Shown here: positions 15,847 through 24,472 of the stretch, piece after piece
Position numbering within the stretch: position 1 is the first letter of the stretch
Layout of the letters: the number at the start of each line of letters is the position of its first letter
From: Vibrio sp. 99-8-1
Lineage (GTDB): Bacteria > Pseudomonadota > Gammaproteobacteria > Enterobacterales > Vibrionaceae
Assembly (NCBI RefSeq): GCF_013114595.1
Contig: NZ_VTXE01000029.1
Location: 1 to 64,000 of the forward strand
Length of the DNA stretch: 64,000 nucleotides
Direction of reading: 5' to 3'
Notes under the pieces: model-generated
Databases searched by the model: none
The model's input: only the letters and a program-made list of their open reading frames with translations
What the model was told of the DNA's origin: nothing
Program-made: the position numbers and the translations under genes

Positions 15847-15926
15847 GCAGATGGGATAAGCGCTGCTGGATGTAAGCTATCGAGGCTTTATCGACAACAG
15901 CACCTTAATACCATGAGAGAACTGAG

Positions 15927-16421
15927 TTAACTCCAGAGGCTAGAAAGTGAACCAATAAGGCCACTTGATGCATTCTGCGAAGTTAGGTATTGGAGAATAA
16001 TAGGAGCGAACTGTGCCACCATAGATGGATCCAAACCTAAAGTGGAGAAGACATCTGTCACCGCGCTATTGCTTGTTGCCATCTGCATCAATCCTGGTAC
16101 GGCGCTTTGTAATGAACCCATAGAAGGAATTAACTCTCCTAGCTCGCTATTTTCACTGGATGAAAGCGAGTTAGACGCAAGAGCAAGCAACGCACCTGCA
16201 CCACCGGTAGCTTGTTCAGGAGAAACGTTCAGTTTACTCGTAAGTGCGTCAACGATAGGTGAGCTAACTTGAGAGGACACCTGCCCATCTAAAGCACCAG
16301 TTAAAGAGGAGATTGAAGCGCTTGTTTTTGCGCTGTCATCGGATTTTAGGCTTAAAAAAGCGTGGCTCGAAAGTGACGTGGTTAGCGCAATAATCGCCAA
16401 CAGCCCTGTTGTTTTTTTCAT
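15927..16421 (-). CDS. DUF2780 (VcgC/VcgE-like) exported protein
   Basis: This is a 164-residue protein with a signal peptide (MKKTTGLLAIIALTTSLSSHA), so it is exported. The mature part is rich in Ser, Ala and Gly, with short helices such as PIVDALTSKLNVSPEQATGG and a C-terminal IGSLSSLW. The pattern fits DUF2780, named from V. cholerae VcgC/VcgE, whose function I do not know. AAGGTATA precedes the ATG on the minus strand. It lies alone between metY and fklB, separated from fklB by a terminator. Confidence 0.75.
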   Translation of the reverse strand: MKKTTGLLAIIALTTSLSSHAFLSLKSDDSAKTSASISSLTGALDGQVSSQVSSPIVDALTSKLNVSPEQATGGAGALLALASNSLSSSENSELGELIPSMGSLQSAVPGLMQMATSNSAVTDVFSTLGLDPSMVAQFAPIILQYLTSQNASSGLIGSLSSLWS

Positions 16422-16490
16422 ATACCTTTCCTTTGATGGAGATTGTTATTGGCTTTACAAGAATAGTCGTAAATTCAGTTTGCTGCATGC

Positions 16491-16522
16491 AAAAAAAAGC
16501 GGTGATAATCACCGCTTTTTTT
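16491..16522 (-). terminator. Terminator after fklB
   Basis: The stem AAGCGGTGA / TCACCGCTT has only TAA or a similar short loop and is flanked by A8 on one side and T7 on the other, so it is strong in both directions. It lies 20 bases beyond the fklB stop. Confidence 0.9.
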
Positions 16523-16542
16523 ATCAGACAAAGCTAATAATA

Positions 16543-17163
16543 TTAAAGAATTGCTAATAGCTCAACTTCAAATACTAGCGCTGCATATGGAGGAATTGCT
16601 GCACCTGCGCCGCGCTCACCATAAGCAAGATCTTGAGGGATATAAAGTTTCCATTTTGAACCAACAGGCATAAGTTGAAGAGCTTCAACCCAACCTTGAA
16701 TAACGCCAGTTACAGGGAACTCAGCAGGTTGACCGCGAGAAACAGAGCTGTCGAAAACGGTACCGTCAGTAAGTTCACCGTGGTAATGAACGCGAACTTG
16801 TTTGTCAGATGTTGGGATTTCGCCAGTACCTTCTGTGATAACTTCATACTGAAGACCAGACTCTGTAACTGTGATTTCTGAACGAAGAGCGTTATCTTTC
16901 AAAAATGCTTCGCCATCAGCAGCGGCAACTTTTGCTAACTCTGCACGAGCAGATTCTGCGCGTGAATGAATTTCTTGTAGAGCGTTGTTGATTTCATCAA
17001 CTTCGATCTCAGGCATAGCACCTGTTAGTGCAGTAGCGATACCTTTAGCAATCGCGTCTACGTTTAAACCTTCAAGGCCACTACCCGCTAGTTGTTGACC
17101 CATTTGTAAACCGATACCGTAGCTTGCTTTGTGCTCTACAGTTTCTAATTTAATATCAGACAT
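16543..17163 (-). CDS. fklB: FKBP-type peptidyl-prolyl cis-trans isomerase
   Basis: This enzyme speeds proline isomerisation during folding. It is 206 residues from the ATG at 17163, equal to E. coli FklB. A longer frame from 17232 adds 23 residues without family resemblance, and GAAGAG precedes 17163. The N-terminal dimerisation helices begin ETVEHKASYGIGLQMGQQL. The FKBP domain (about 100-206) has VRVHYHGELTDGTVFDSS, GVIQGWVEALQLMPVGSKW and LAYGERGAGAAIPPYAALVF with the pocket residues in place. No signal peptide is seen, so it is cytoplasmic. It is divergent from ytfB, as in E. coli. Confidence 0.95.
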   Translation of the reverse strand: MSDIKLETVEHKASYGIGLQMGQQLAGSGLEGLNVDAIAKGIATALTGAMPEIEVDEINNALQEIHSRAESARAELAKVAAADGEAFLKDNALRSEITVTESGLQYEVITEGTGEIPTSDKQVRVHYHGELTDGTVFDSSVSRGQPAEFPVTGVIQGWVEALQLMPVGSKWKLYIPQDLAYGERGAGAAIPPYAALVFEVELLAIL

Positions 17164-17509
17164 TTTATAACTCTTCATTATTTCGTTAAATAAAGGCCAA
17201 AGCATAGCAGCATTAGCAACGCGAAGAAACATTATTAAAGTTAACTTGTGTCAAGGTGTGTTGATCTTTCAAGCGAAATTTTGTTCAATCTGAAAGTCAC
17301 CTTCGCAAGGCATGGAGCGTGCGGTATAGCTAATTGATGTAGACGGCAACTCATCAAGGTGCTGCGTATAATAACGTACAAATAAACGGCTGAATCATAG
17401 TCGTGAAAGGTCGAATGTCATAAGGATGAAAGCAATTGCTAATCGCTATGTACCTAGCGCAATAAATTTTATACTCTAAGCAATAGTCGCACTCAAGGAA
17501 CCGCCATTT
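17164..17509. other. Divergent fklB-ytfB intergenic region
   Basis: This is 346 bases without a gene. It holds TATACT at 17470-17475, a likely -10 box for ytfB without a good -35. It also holds TTGACA on the minus strand near 17250, a possible -35 for fklB without a well-spaced -10. The octamer TCAAGGTG occurs twice (17249 and 17353). Nothing else is clear. Confidence 0.5.
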
Positions 17510-18064
17510 ATGGATCGTCGCAAAAGAAATAAGAAACAAACTAGCGTGCTCGATGATATACGTTCATCACTAAGCTCTATAAGTGTCCAAAAATATCTAC
17601 AAATGTGGCGAGATCTACCCAAGTTTCATCAAAAAGCGCTGATGGTTATCACACCACTATTGATAGTGTTAATTGTGATTCCTTTTCCCCAAAACGATGA
17701 AGAGTCTATTGCCGTGACCGAGAGTGAGCGTAAAGAGATATCCGTCGATACTACCGACTTAAGCTCAGTTGATAATGAAGAGAAAAAATTTGTAGCAAAA
17801 TCTGAAGACTGGCAAGAATATCAGGTCAAATCAGGTGACACATTAGCGAAAGTATTTCGTACCAATCAGCTATCAATGACGGACTTCAATGAGTTGGTGA
17901 AAGTAGAAGGTTTAGATAAGCCGCTAAGTAAGATCAAACAAGGTCAACTTATTCGCTATAAGTTAACCGCCAATGGCGACTTGGACATTCTTCAGTTAGA
18001 GAAGAAAAATGATGCCGTCATGTTTTTCCGTTTGTCTGGTGGCGGGTTTGGAAGAAGTAAGTAG
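17510..18064 (+). CDS. ytfB: OapA/YtfB-family protein with LysM-like domain
   Basis: This is a 184-residue single-pass inner-membrane protein. It has a basic cytoplasmic start (DRRKRNKKQ), a membrane segment at about residues 43-59, a charged linker, and a periplasmic LysM-like/OapA domain from WQEYQVKSGDTLAKVF to the end. The domain binds glycan or peptidoglycan in related proteins; E. coli YtfB has been linked to cell division. The head-to-head pairing with fklB is the same as in E. coli, which supports the assignment. Confidence 0.85.
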   Translation: MDRRKRNKKQTSVLDDIRSSLSSISVQKYLQMWRDLPKFHQKALMVITPLLIVLIVIPFPQNDEESIAVTESERKEISVDTTDLSSVDNEEKKFVAKSEDWQEYQVKSGDTLAKVFRTNQLSMTDFNELVKVEGLDKPLSKIKQGQLIRYKLTANGDLDILQLEKKNDAVMFFRLSGGGFGRSK

Positions 18065-18099
18065 TTCTGACTGCTAAAGTGTAACGACCCATGCGCTGC

Positions 18100-18978
18100 T
18101 CATTGCCTGTTTTCTATCATAGCGCGAGCTTTTATCCTTAAACGAGTTATTGGTAGCAACGGCAAGATAATCATACTGATCCCAAATACCGTTAATAGGT
18201 CAGGCACTTCATTAAACCACCATACTCCGAATAGAGTGACAAATATCAATCCTGTGTACTCAGATAACGCAATTTGATTTGCGGGGGCTTTCTTATAAGC
18301 AAAAACCGATAAGCCGTTATAAGCCAATACGGATACGGAACTGAGTATTATCCAGCCTGACTGAGACCAATCGAGATCTTGCCAATTGAACAGCGCTAAG
18401 CCGCCAGAGATGGGGAGTGAGAACAGGCTGGTCCAAAACAGAGTATGTAGAACATTGTGTTCGCTTGGCAGCTTGCGAACCAATACAGAAAAAAGCGCGA
18501 TGGTGATAGCTGTGCCAACAGCAAAGGACGCTGCCCAGTGAAATTGCGGCGGCCTCAATACAATCAACACCCCTAAAAAACCGATCAAAGAAGCAATGAT
18601 GCGCTTTTTTGTCGCTCGCTCTTTTAGAATGAACCAAGACAAAGGTAACATTATCAATGGCGCAGCATAGAAGATCGCATTGGCAGTCGCTAATGGTAAG
18701 TGAGTAATTGCGACAACCATGCAGGCTGCCCCAATAATAATCAGGTTTGCCCGTACTGCAGTAATGCGCCAGTTGAGTCCTTTAGTGCTAAAGCTACCAT
18801 GTTGACGAAAATAAAAAGGTGCCACTAACAATGTCGCGATAGATTGTCGAATAAAAATATATTGAAAAGCAAAAACGTCACCCTCCAATAATTTTACTGC
18901 CACATCACTTAATGACGCCATTAGGTTGCCGACAATCAAACTTATAATCGCCAGAGTAACAGGGGACCATGCTGCCAT
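18100..18978 (-). CDS. EamA-family (DMT superfamily) transporter
   Basis: This inner-membrane protein of 292 residues has about ten hydrophobic segments in two EamA repeats (roughly 8-140 and 150-280). Conserved repeat ends are seen in LPLATANAIFYAAPLIMLPL and LKERATKKRIIASLIGFLGV. The family exports metabolites or amino acids; the substrate cannot be read from sequence. It lies 2 bases downstream of elaA on the same strand, so the two are probably co-transcribed. Confidence 0.88.
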   Translation of the reverse strand: MAAWSPVTLAIISLIVGNLMASLSDVAVKLLEGDVFAFQYIFIRQSIATLLVAPFYFRQHGSFSTKGLNWRITAVRANLIIIGAACMVVAITHLPLATANAIFYAAPLIMLPLSWFILKERATKKRIIASLIGFLGVLIVLRPPQFHWAASFAVGTAITIALFSVLVRKLPSEHNVLHTLFWTSLFSLPISGGLALFNWQDLDWSQSGWIILSSVSVLAYNGLSVFAYKKAPANQIALSEYTGLIFVTLFGVWWFNEVPDLLTVFGISMIILPLLPITRLRIKARAMIENRQ

Positions 18979-18980
18979 GG

Positions 18981-19433
18981 TTACTTTTCTAGTCTCATAT
19001 CTATATGTGGAATATCATCTTCTAAATACATATCAGAAATGGCGACAAAACCGTGTTGTCGATAGAAGTCGCAAAGGTACTGTTGGGCTCCTATATCGAT
19101 GGTTGCGTTAGGCCAAAGGCGTTGGCACTGTTTTAAGCACTCAACAACCAACTCATGTCCTAAGCCATTTCCGCGATGAGACTCTTTAGTTGCCACACGG
19201 CCAATACTGACATTGTCGTAATTGATTCCTGGAGCCATTAGTCTGGCACATGCAACCAGTTCATCATCTAAATAGCCGACAAGGTGCATCACTCCGTCTT
19301 TAATATCTTTGTTATCTAAATCTGAGTATGGACACTGCTGTTCCACCACAAAAACATCGACTCTCAGCTTCAGCAGTTGATAAAGCTGGATGGTTGATAA
19401 TTGATTAAGCGAAGCGACTTGCCAGTTGATCAT
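18981..19433 (-). CDS. elaA: GNAT N-acetyltransferase, ElaA type
   Basis: This is a 150-residue GNAT acyltransferase. The start MINWQVASLNQLSTIQLYQL at 19433 matches ElaA; a longer frame from 19478 is rejected because a GGA ribosome site precedes 19433 and the extension is unlike the family. The acetyl-CoA loop is RVATKESHRGNGLGHELV. Other ElaA marks are LRVDVFVVEQQCPYSDLD and the C-terminal EDDIPHIDM. The acceptor substrate is unknown. It is the first gene of a pair with the EamA transporter. Confidence 0.88.
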   Translation of the reverse strand: MINWQVASLNQLSTIQLYQLLKLRVDVFVVEQQCPYSDLDNKDIKDGVMHLVGYLDDELVACARLMAPGINYDNVSIGRVATKESHRGNGLGHELVVECLKQCQRLWPNATIDIGAQQYLCDFYRQHGFVAISDMYLEDDIPHIDMRLEK

Positions 19434-19625
19434 AAAATAATTCCGATATAAAAAATAATTCTTGCCCGACTGTACCAATAAACTCTGCCTGATTCGTTAA
19501 CTATTGTTAAATAATGAAAAATAAATAACAGATCAAATAAGCGTATTGTTGTTGGATTCAAAACAGAACTTTGATTGACCGCTAATAAACAAGCTTTAAA
19601 CGGCTTTCAGAGTATTAATTCATCA

Positions 19626-19799
19626 ATGTTGAAAGAAATATTGTCTTTATCGGCTCTTATCTATCAGGTTATTGAGCTAGAAACCGATCTCACCATCTAT
19701 GTTATAGCTCAACGCATCATTAAATATATGGAAGACGATAAATGCCTTCTTTCAGATGAGAAGAGCGATAATGAGGAGAGCAATAATGATGACAAATAA
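19626..19799 (+). CDS. Small hypothetical protein overlapping the OmpV-like gene
   Basis: This 57-residue ORF starts at ATG 19626 (MLKEILSLSALIYQVIELET); a TTG at 19575 would extend it by 17 residues. It is a short amphipathic helix-rich region followed by an acidic tail (EKSDNEESNNDDK). No good ribosome site precedes the ATG. Its stop lies 14 bases inside the next gene, whose ribosome site is within it, so coupled translation is plausible. I do not recognise the family. It may be a real leader-type or small regulatory protein, or chance. Confidence 0.4.
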   Translation: MLKEILSLSALIYQVIELETDLTIYVIAQRIIKYMEDDKCLLSDEKSDNEESNNDDK

Positions 19800-20535
19800 G
19801 GTATTGAAAAGAGTTGTGCTTGCAGGCATAGCATCAACCTCTTCAATGGCGTGGGCTGACGCTGACTATAGCAATTATGGATTTATTGGAGCCAGCAGCG
19901 TATATGGTCAGTCCGTTTTTTCTGAAAAAAACAGCCCTCAATTTAGCTTAGAGCCGAATGTTTTTTACAATGGTGATTATGGGTTTGTTGATGGAAGTTT
20001 AGTTAATGTCGCTATTCTTCCTTGGTTGGGAATCAGTGGTCAATGGCGTTTTGCTGAAGTGTCTGATGACGTGAACGATATCCCAGCAGGCATTGACGAT
20101 AGAGATGGTAATGCGGAGCTTGGTTTCACTATCGGAACAGTAGGGGCAAGGCTGACGTATCTACACGATGTATCAAACGTGACTGATGGTTATGAAGTTC
20201 AGCTGCACCTGGGACGGTCATTCGATACCGCGATTAACGATTTCACGTTAACTCCTTATATTGAAGCAGACTATCGTGATAAAAAATTGTCCTCTCATTT
20301 ATATACCGTGACAAGCATAGAAGCGGCGGCTTCGACTGTTAACGCATATCAATCCGGTAGTTCATGGCGCTATCAAACGGGATTAATTGGTATCTATACT
20401 ATATCCCCAGAGTGGATCGCTTTAGTGAAAGCAGAGTTTGAACATCACGACAGCTCTAGCCCTCTTGTTCAGCGAGATAACGGTTGGGGGGTAACTGTTG
20501 GTGTGGCTTACAACTTTTCTCACTGGTTAAAATAG
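19786..20535 (+). CDS. MipA/OmpV-family outer-membrane protein
   Basis: This is a predicted outer-membrane beta-barrel of 249 residues with a signal peptide ending near SSMAWA-DADY. The pattern of alternating strands, the PNVFYNGDYGFVDGSLVNVA block, the DDRDGNAELG turn and the C-terminal aromatic strand GWGVTVGVAYNFSHWL fit the MipA/OmpV family. The start at 19786 is chosen because GGAG (19775-19778) sits 7 bases before it. Upstream in-frame ATGs at 19756 and 19771 encode a repeated MRRAI that looks like untranslated leader. It is the second gene of a possible pair with the small ORF. Confidence 0.8.
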   Translation: MMTNKVLKRVVLAGIASTSSMAWADADYSNYGFIGASSVYGQSVFSEKNSPQFSLEPNVFYNGDYGFVDGSLVNVAILPWLGISGQWRFAEVSDDVNDIPAGIDDRDGNAELGFTIGTVGARLTYLHDVSNVTDGYEVQLHLGRSFDTAINDFTLTPYIEADYRDKKLSSHLYTVTSIEAAASTVNAYQSGSSWRYQTGLIGIYTISPEWIALVKAEFEHHDSSSPLVQRDNGWGVTVGVAYNFSHWLK

Positions 20536-20561
20536 TCCCGAGCAGTGGGTAATTGGTAATT

Positions 20562-21131
20562 TTACTCTTTTAAACGAGATTTAATCCGACTTAGACTGAC
20601 ATGACTAATCCCCAAATACGCGGCGATTTGGTAGTCAGTTAGTCGGTTTTCCAGTTGAGGATAATTGTCACAAAAGAGTTGATAACGTTGCTGTGGTGAG
20701 TAGAGCAACATAAAGCGCTCCTTGGCCTCTTTATATAGCAGTTGGGTCTCTAATAGTTTTATATAAAGAGGATTACCTTGCTTGCGCCAGTGTGCGAGAG
20801 TATCCACTGGGAAGCACAGTAGGGTAGCTGGTGTGAGTGTTTCTAATAAAAATGGTGAAGCTTGGTGGTTAATCAGGCTTTCAAAGCCAAGTATCCAGTC
20901 ACTTTCCCAATAAAATTCTTTGCTGTACTGCTTGCCATCCTCAGTTAAATAACAGGCATGGCAAAGACCATCTAATACAAAATAGACAGACTCTGTAAGT
21001 TCACCTTGATTCACTAAAATATGTCGGGTAGGTAGTTCAAGTGGAGAGCTGATATCTACCAGCTCGGCAATCTGTTGCTCGGTAAAGCCACCCTCTTTTA
21101 GCTGCTGCACAAATGTACTGTTATTGACCAT
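20562..21131 (-). CDS. Crp/Fnr-family transcriptional regulator
   Basis: This is a 189-residue regulator with an N-terminal cyclic-nucleotide-binding-type domain (about 15-130; note ILVNQGELTESVYFVLDGL) and a short C-terminal helix-turn-helix, LTDYQIAAYLGISHVSLSRI. No cysteine cluster of the Fnr type is present, and the ligand-pocket arginine motif of CRP is not evident, so the signal is unknown. The ATG at 21131 has GGGGAG five bases upstream. It converges with the OmpV-like gene and lies downstream of cpdB across a terminator. Confidence 0.85.
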   Translation of the reverse strand: MVNNSTFVQQLKEGGFTEQQIAELVDISSPLELPTRHILVNQGELTESVYFVLDGLCHACYLTEDGKQYSKEFYWESDWILGFESLINHQASPFLLETLTPATLLCFPVDTLAHWRKQGNPLYIKLLETQLLYKEAKERFMLLYSPQQRYQLFCDNYPQLENRLTDYQIAAYLGISHVSLSRIKSRLKE

Positions 21132-21198
21132 TGTCACTCCCCGAATATTTTGCGTTTACACCGATACATGGCTCATCTAGCAGATAGGCTATGGATAT

Positions 21199-21229
21199 AA
21201 AAAACACCACTAAAAAGTGGTGTTTTTTT
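21199..21229 (-). terminator. Terminator after cpdB
   Basis: AAAAACACCACT / AGTGGTGTTTTT forms a 12-bp stem with a 4-base loop and A/T runs on both sides. It lies 22 bases beyond the cpdB stop. Confidence 0.92.
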
Positions 21230-21250
21230 GTATTTTAACTGACTTTACAA

Positions 21251-23212
21251 CTATTTTTGTAGGTCAATTTTGTAAACAGCGAAACCAACTTCGTCCGTTG
21301 CAACTCTCTGCATTGGATATTGGCCCTTGTCCTTAATGAACTGGGCGGCTTTGTCACTTGGTGATGTTTCAAAGCGGATATCCAGAGCTTTGTTGCTGCT
21401 AATTGGCGCGAACGACCAGTTATTATCGGCACTAGGTTCTACTTGGCCTTTCTCTTTACTTACTTCACTGATGTAAGCCGCTAATACGCTGCGGTTTTCA
21501 TCTGGTGCATCAAATGCAATAAAGTCAGAGCCTGTTCCTGCAAACTTATTACCATAGGCACGGTAGTTGTTTGTCGCGATAATGAAGTCTTGCTTCATAT
21601 CCACTGGCTTACCTTGGAAAGTTAGGTTAACCACACGTTGAGAATCAGGGTTAATCACTTTACAACTGCCGTCATACTTAGCAGGTTGAGTCACATCGAT
21701 CTGATAGTTAACACCGTCAATAACATCAAAGTTATAAGTACGGAAGTTATCCCAATCGATCAGTGTTTGTGGAGCTTCACTGTTGGTATCGATTTGCTGG
21801 AACTGTCCTGCAGAACACTCTAGCCACTCTTTAACTTCTTTACCTGTTACTTTTAGTGCAACAAGTGTGTTTGGATACAGGTATAGATCGGCTGCGTTAC
21901 GGAAAGTTAACTGACCAGACTCTACTTCGGTGTAGCCTGAAGGATCGTTTTTACGGCCTCCAGCTTTAAATGGTGCTGCCGCTGATAATACTGGAATACC
22001 ATCTAGATCTGGGTCACCTTGGATAAACTGTTCAACATAGTCTTTTTGAGCAGCATTGACGATTTGAATGGTTGGATCATCTTGCACTAGCGCTAAGTAG
22101 CTGTACATTACGTCATTCGCTTTACCAATTGGTTGGTTTACGAAATCACGCGTCTCTTTATGCGCGGTAGCAAGTGCTTTTTCTACGTCGCTATCAACGT
22201 CAGCAAGTGACTTCTTAGCTTTTCTGTCGTAGATAGGGCGAGCTTCTGCTTTGCCACTTGTAACCTTCCATTCACCTTTCTTCTCATCAAAGTCTAGCAC
22301 GAGGTCCATTACACCTACGTGGCTACCCCAACGTCCTGGCATTACTGAAGTTACACCATTAATGGTTCCGTTTTTATTGTCTACCCCTTGGATTCCGTCA
22401 AAGCCTTTTCCAGGGAAAACAGAGTGTGAGTGGCCAAATGCTACCGCATCAATACCTTCAACTTCTGTTAAGTAAATAACTGAGTTTTCTGCCCCTTTTT
22501 TGTATGGGTCAGTAGAGATGCCTGAGTGAGGAATCGCAACAATGACATCTGCGCCTTCAGCTTTCATCTTAGGAACAAACTTCTCAGCTGTTTGCTTAAT
22601 ATCTTTAGCGATGACTTTGCCTTCTAGGTTTTTCTTATCCCAAGTTAAGATCTGAGGAGGCGTAAAACCGATATAACCGACACGGATTGTGTGCGGGAAG
22701 CCATTGGTATCTTTAAATACGTACTGCTTAATGATGTATGGTGTGAAGAAGTTCTCGCCACTCTCTTTATCATAAACATTGGCATTGATATACGGGAAGT
22801 CAGCATCATTGATGGACTCACGTAGGAACTCTAAGCCGTAGTTAAATTCATGGTTCCCCAAGTTTCCTACTTGATAGTCTAAGGTATTCATCGCTTTAAA
22901 TATCGGATGAACTTCGCCGGATTTTATCCCTTTAGATGCCATGTAGTCACCCATTGGGCTACCTTGAATAAGGTCACCATTATCCACCAAAATTGAGTTT
23001 TCAGCTTCGGCTTCGGCTTTTTTCACTAATGTTGCAGCGCGAGATAAACCGATTTTTTTAGAAGGTTTATCTTTGTAGTAGTCATATGACATTACGTTAG
23101 CGTGCAGGTCAGTCGTTTCGACAATTCGCAGTTTAATGGTGTCTGCCATTACGGAACCAGACATGGTTAGCATGCCAGTTAATACTGCAATTGAAAGTGG
23201 TTTGATTGTCAT
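21251..23212 (-). CDS. cpdB: 2',3'-cyclic-nucleotide 2'-phosphodiesterase / 3'-nucleotidase
   Basis: This periplasmic enzyme hydrolyses 2',3'-cyclic nucleotides and 3'-nucleotides to nucleosides for uptake. It has 653 residues (E. coli 647) with a signal peptide ending at SGSVMA-DTIK. The metallophosphatase domain shows ETTDLHANVMSYDYY, DNGDLIQGSP, GNLGNHEFNYGLEFL and FGHSHSVFPG, which carry the metal ligands. The C-terminal nucleotidase domain (about 360-620) follows, with YLYPNTLVALKVTGKEVKEW. GGAGT precedes the ATG. It is divergent from cobA. Confidence 0.96.
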   Translation of the reverse strand: MTIKPLSIAVLTGMLTMSGSVMADTIKLRIVETTDLHANVMSYDYYKDKPSKKIGLSRAATLVKKAEAEAENSILVDNGDLIQGSPMGDYMASKGIKSGEVHPIFKAMNTLDYQVGNLGNHEFNYGLEFLRESINDADFPYINANVYDKESGENFFTPYIIKQYVFKDTNGFPHTIRVGYIGFTPPQILTWDKKNLEGKVIAKDIKQTAEKFVPKMKAEGADVIVAIPHSGISTDPYKKGAENSVIYLTEVEGIDAVAFGHSHSVFPGKGFDGIQGVDNKNGTINGVTSVMPGRWGSHVGVMDLVLDFDEKKGEWKVTSGKAEARPIYDRKAKKSLADVDSDVEKALATAHKETRDFVNQPIGKANDVMYSYLALVQDDPTIQIVNAAQKDYVEQFIQGDPDLDGIPVLSAAAPFKAGGRKNDPSGYTEVESGQLTFRNAADLYLYPNTLVALKVTGKEVKEWLECSAGQFQQIDTNSEAPQTLIDWDNFRTYNFDVIDGVNYQIDVTQPAKYDGSCKVINPDSQRVVNLTFQGKPVDMKQDFIIATNNYRAYGNKFAGTGSDFIAFDAPDENRSVLAAYISEVSKEKGQVEPSADNNWSFAPISSNKALDIRFETSPSDKAAQFIKDKGQYPMQRVATDEVGFAVYKIDLQK

Positions 23213-23521
23213 TGTATTACTCCAAATCCATTTTTATGGGGGGGTATTGTTTCGTTTAATGTATCAATTTTATGTGAAAAACATGTTTGCCTAATATAAA
23301 AACTGTGACATCAAATGGATGAATGTCGATTTTTGAAACATAGATCGACTGTTTATTGTTTAACTTTTGTCTTTTTTTGTCGTTCTACTGTCGACTATCA
23401 ATCCCGTGAATACTTGCTTAGTAGCTTTTAGAATAAAAAATAAACTTTTAGAATTTCCAGTAATATAAATCCCTGTACATAATGCATTCAGTACCCGCAA
23501 ATGAATGGATGAACATTAAGC
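23213..23521. promoter_or_regulatory. cpdB-cobA divergent region with a 10-bp direct repeat
   Basis: These 309 bases hold promoters for cpdB and for the cobA-cys operon. The 10-mer CTTTTAGAAT occurs twice, at 23425-23434 and 23445-23454, spaced exactly 20 bp. TAATAT at 23461-23466 is a possible -10 directly after the second copy. In related bacteria cysDNC is activated by CysB upstream of such a promoter; whether this repeat is a CysB site is only a guess. A run of seven G residues near 23238 lies in the cpdB leader. Confidence 0.5.
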
Positions 23522-24373
23522 ATGGATAGATCATCGGATTTTTCAAAAAAACAGCCTCGATTAGTCAATTTTAATCCATCTCCCATTCTAAATCGGAGTT
23601 TATTTCAATTTGGTGAAGTCGCTCTAATCGGTGCCGGTCCGGGAGACCCTGAATTGCTGACAGTTAAAGCGCTTAAATTTTTGCAGCAAGCGGATGTGGT
23701 TTTATATGACTACCTAGTCTCTGATGAGATTATCTCTCTGTTATCAAGTGATACTCAGTCTATTTGCGTAGGAAAAAGAGCCGGTTACCACAGTGTTTCT
23801 CAACAAGAAACCAATCGCCTGCTGGTTGAATTTGCTCAAAAAGGCTACCGAGTTGCCAGAATTAAAGGCGGAGATCCGTTTGTATTTGGTCGTGGTGGCG
23901 AAGAGCTAGAGGCTTTAGTTGATGCCAATGTACCCTTTCAGGTTATTCCGGGCATTACCGCAGCGGCGGGGGCAACCGCTTATGCCGGTATTCCACTCAC
24001 TCACCGAGATTATGCTCAGTCGGCCATTTTTATTACTGGTCATTTAAAGGCTGATAGCGATCAGCAAGATTGGTCCACTCTGGCAAGAAAAAACCAGACC
24101 TTAGTGATCTACATGGGGTTGATGAAATCCGAACATATTCAACAACAGCTCATCACTCATGGTCGAAGTGCTGACACGCCTGTTGCCATCATTGAACGAG
24201 GCACACACGCCACTCAACGGGTGATAGAAGGTGAGTTAGCTGAGTTAAGTGAACTTGCTGCTACGGCGGAATCACCGTCACTTATTGTGATAGGCGAAGT
24301 AGTTCGGTTATCGAAGAAGCTAAGTTGGTTTACCCGTAATGAGCAGATAGAGCAGTTAGTGAGTAACGCATAG
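23522..24373 (+). CDS. cobA: Uroporphyrinogen-III C-methyltransferase
   Basis: This enzyme methylates uroporphyrinogen III twice with S-adenosylmethionine, the first step to siroheme, the cofactor of sulfite reductase. It has 283 residues, single-domain, without the dehydrogenase/ferrochelatase half of CysG. Motifs are GAGPGDPELLTVKALK (about 37), GGDPFVFGRGGEE and PGITAAAGATAYAGIPLTHR. About 30 extra N-terminal residues precede the domain. It is the first gene of the run towards cysDN, matching the demand for siroheme in sulfate reduction. Confidence 0.93.
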   Translation: MDRSSDFSKKQPRLVNFNPSPILNRSLFQFGEVALIGAGPGDPELLTVKALKFLQQADVVLYDYLVSDEIISLLSSDTQSICVGKRAGYHSVSQQETNRLLVEFAQKGYRVARIKGGDPFVFGRGGEELEALVDANVPFQVIPGITAAAGATAYAGIPLTHRDYAQSAIFITGHLKADSDQQDWSTLARKNQTLVIYMGLMKSEHIQQQLITHGRSADTPVAIIERGTHATQRVIEGELAELSELAATAESPSLIVIGEVVRLSKKLSWFTRNEQIEQLVSNA

Positions 24374-24472
24374 CGAAAGGTTGCTGCTCCAGAAATCACC
24401 GACTAACAACAGATTAGCAAATAGTTGATCGCAGAGTAATAACAGGTTCAAAGAGCCAAAAGGAAATAACCA

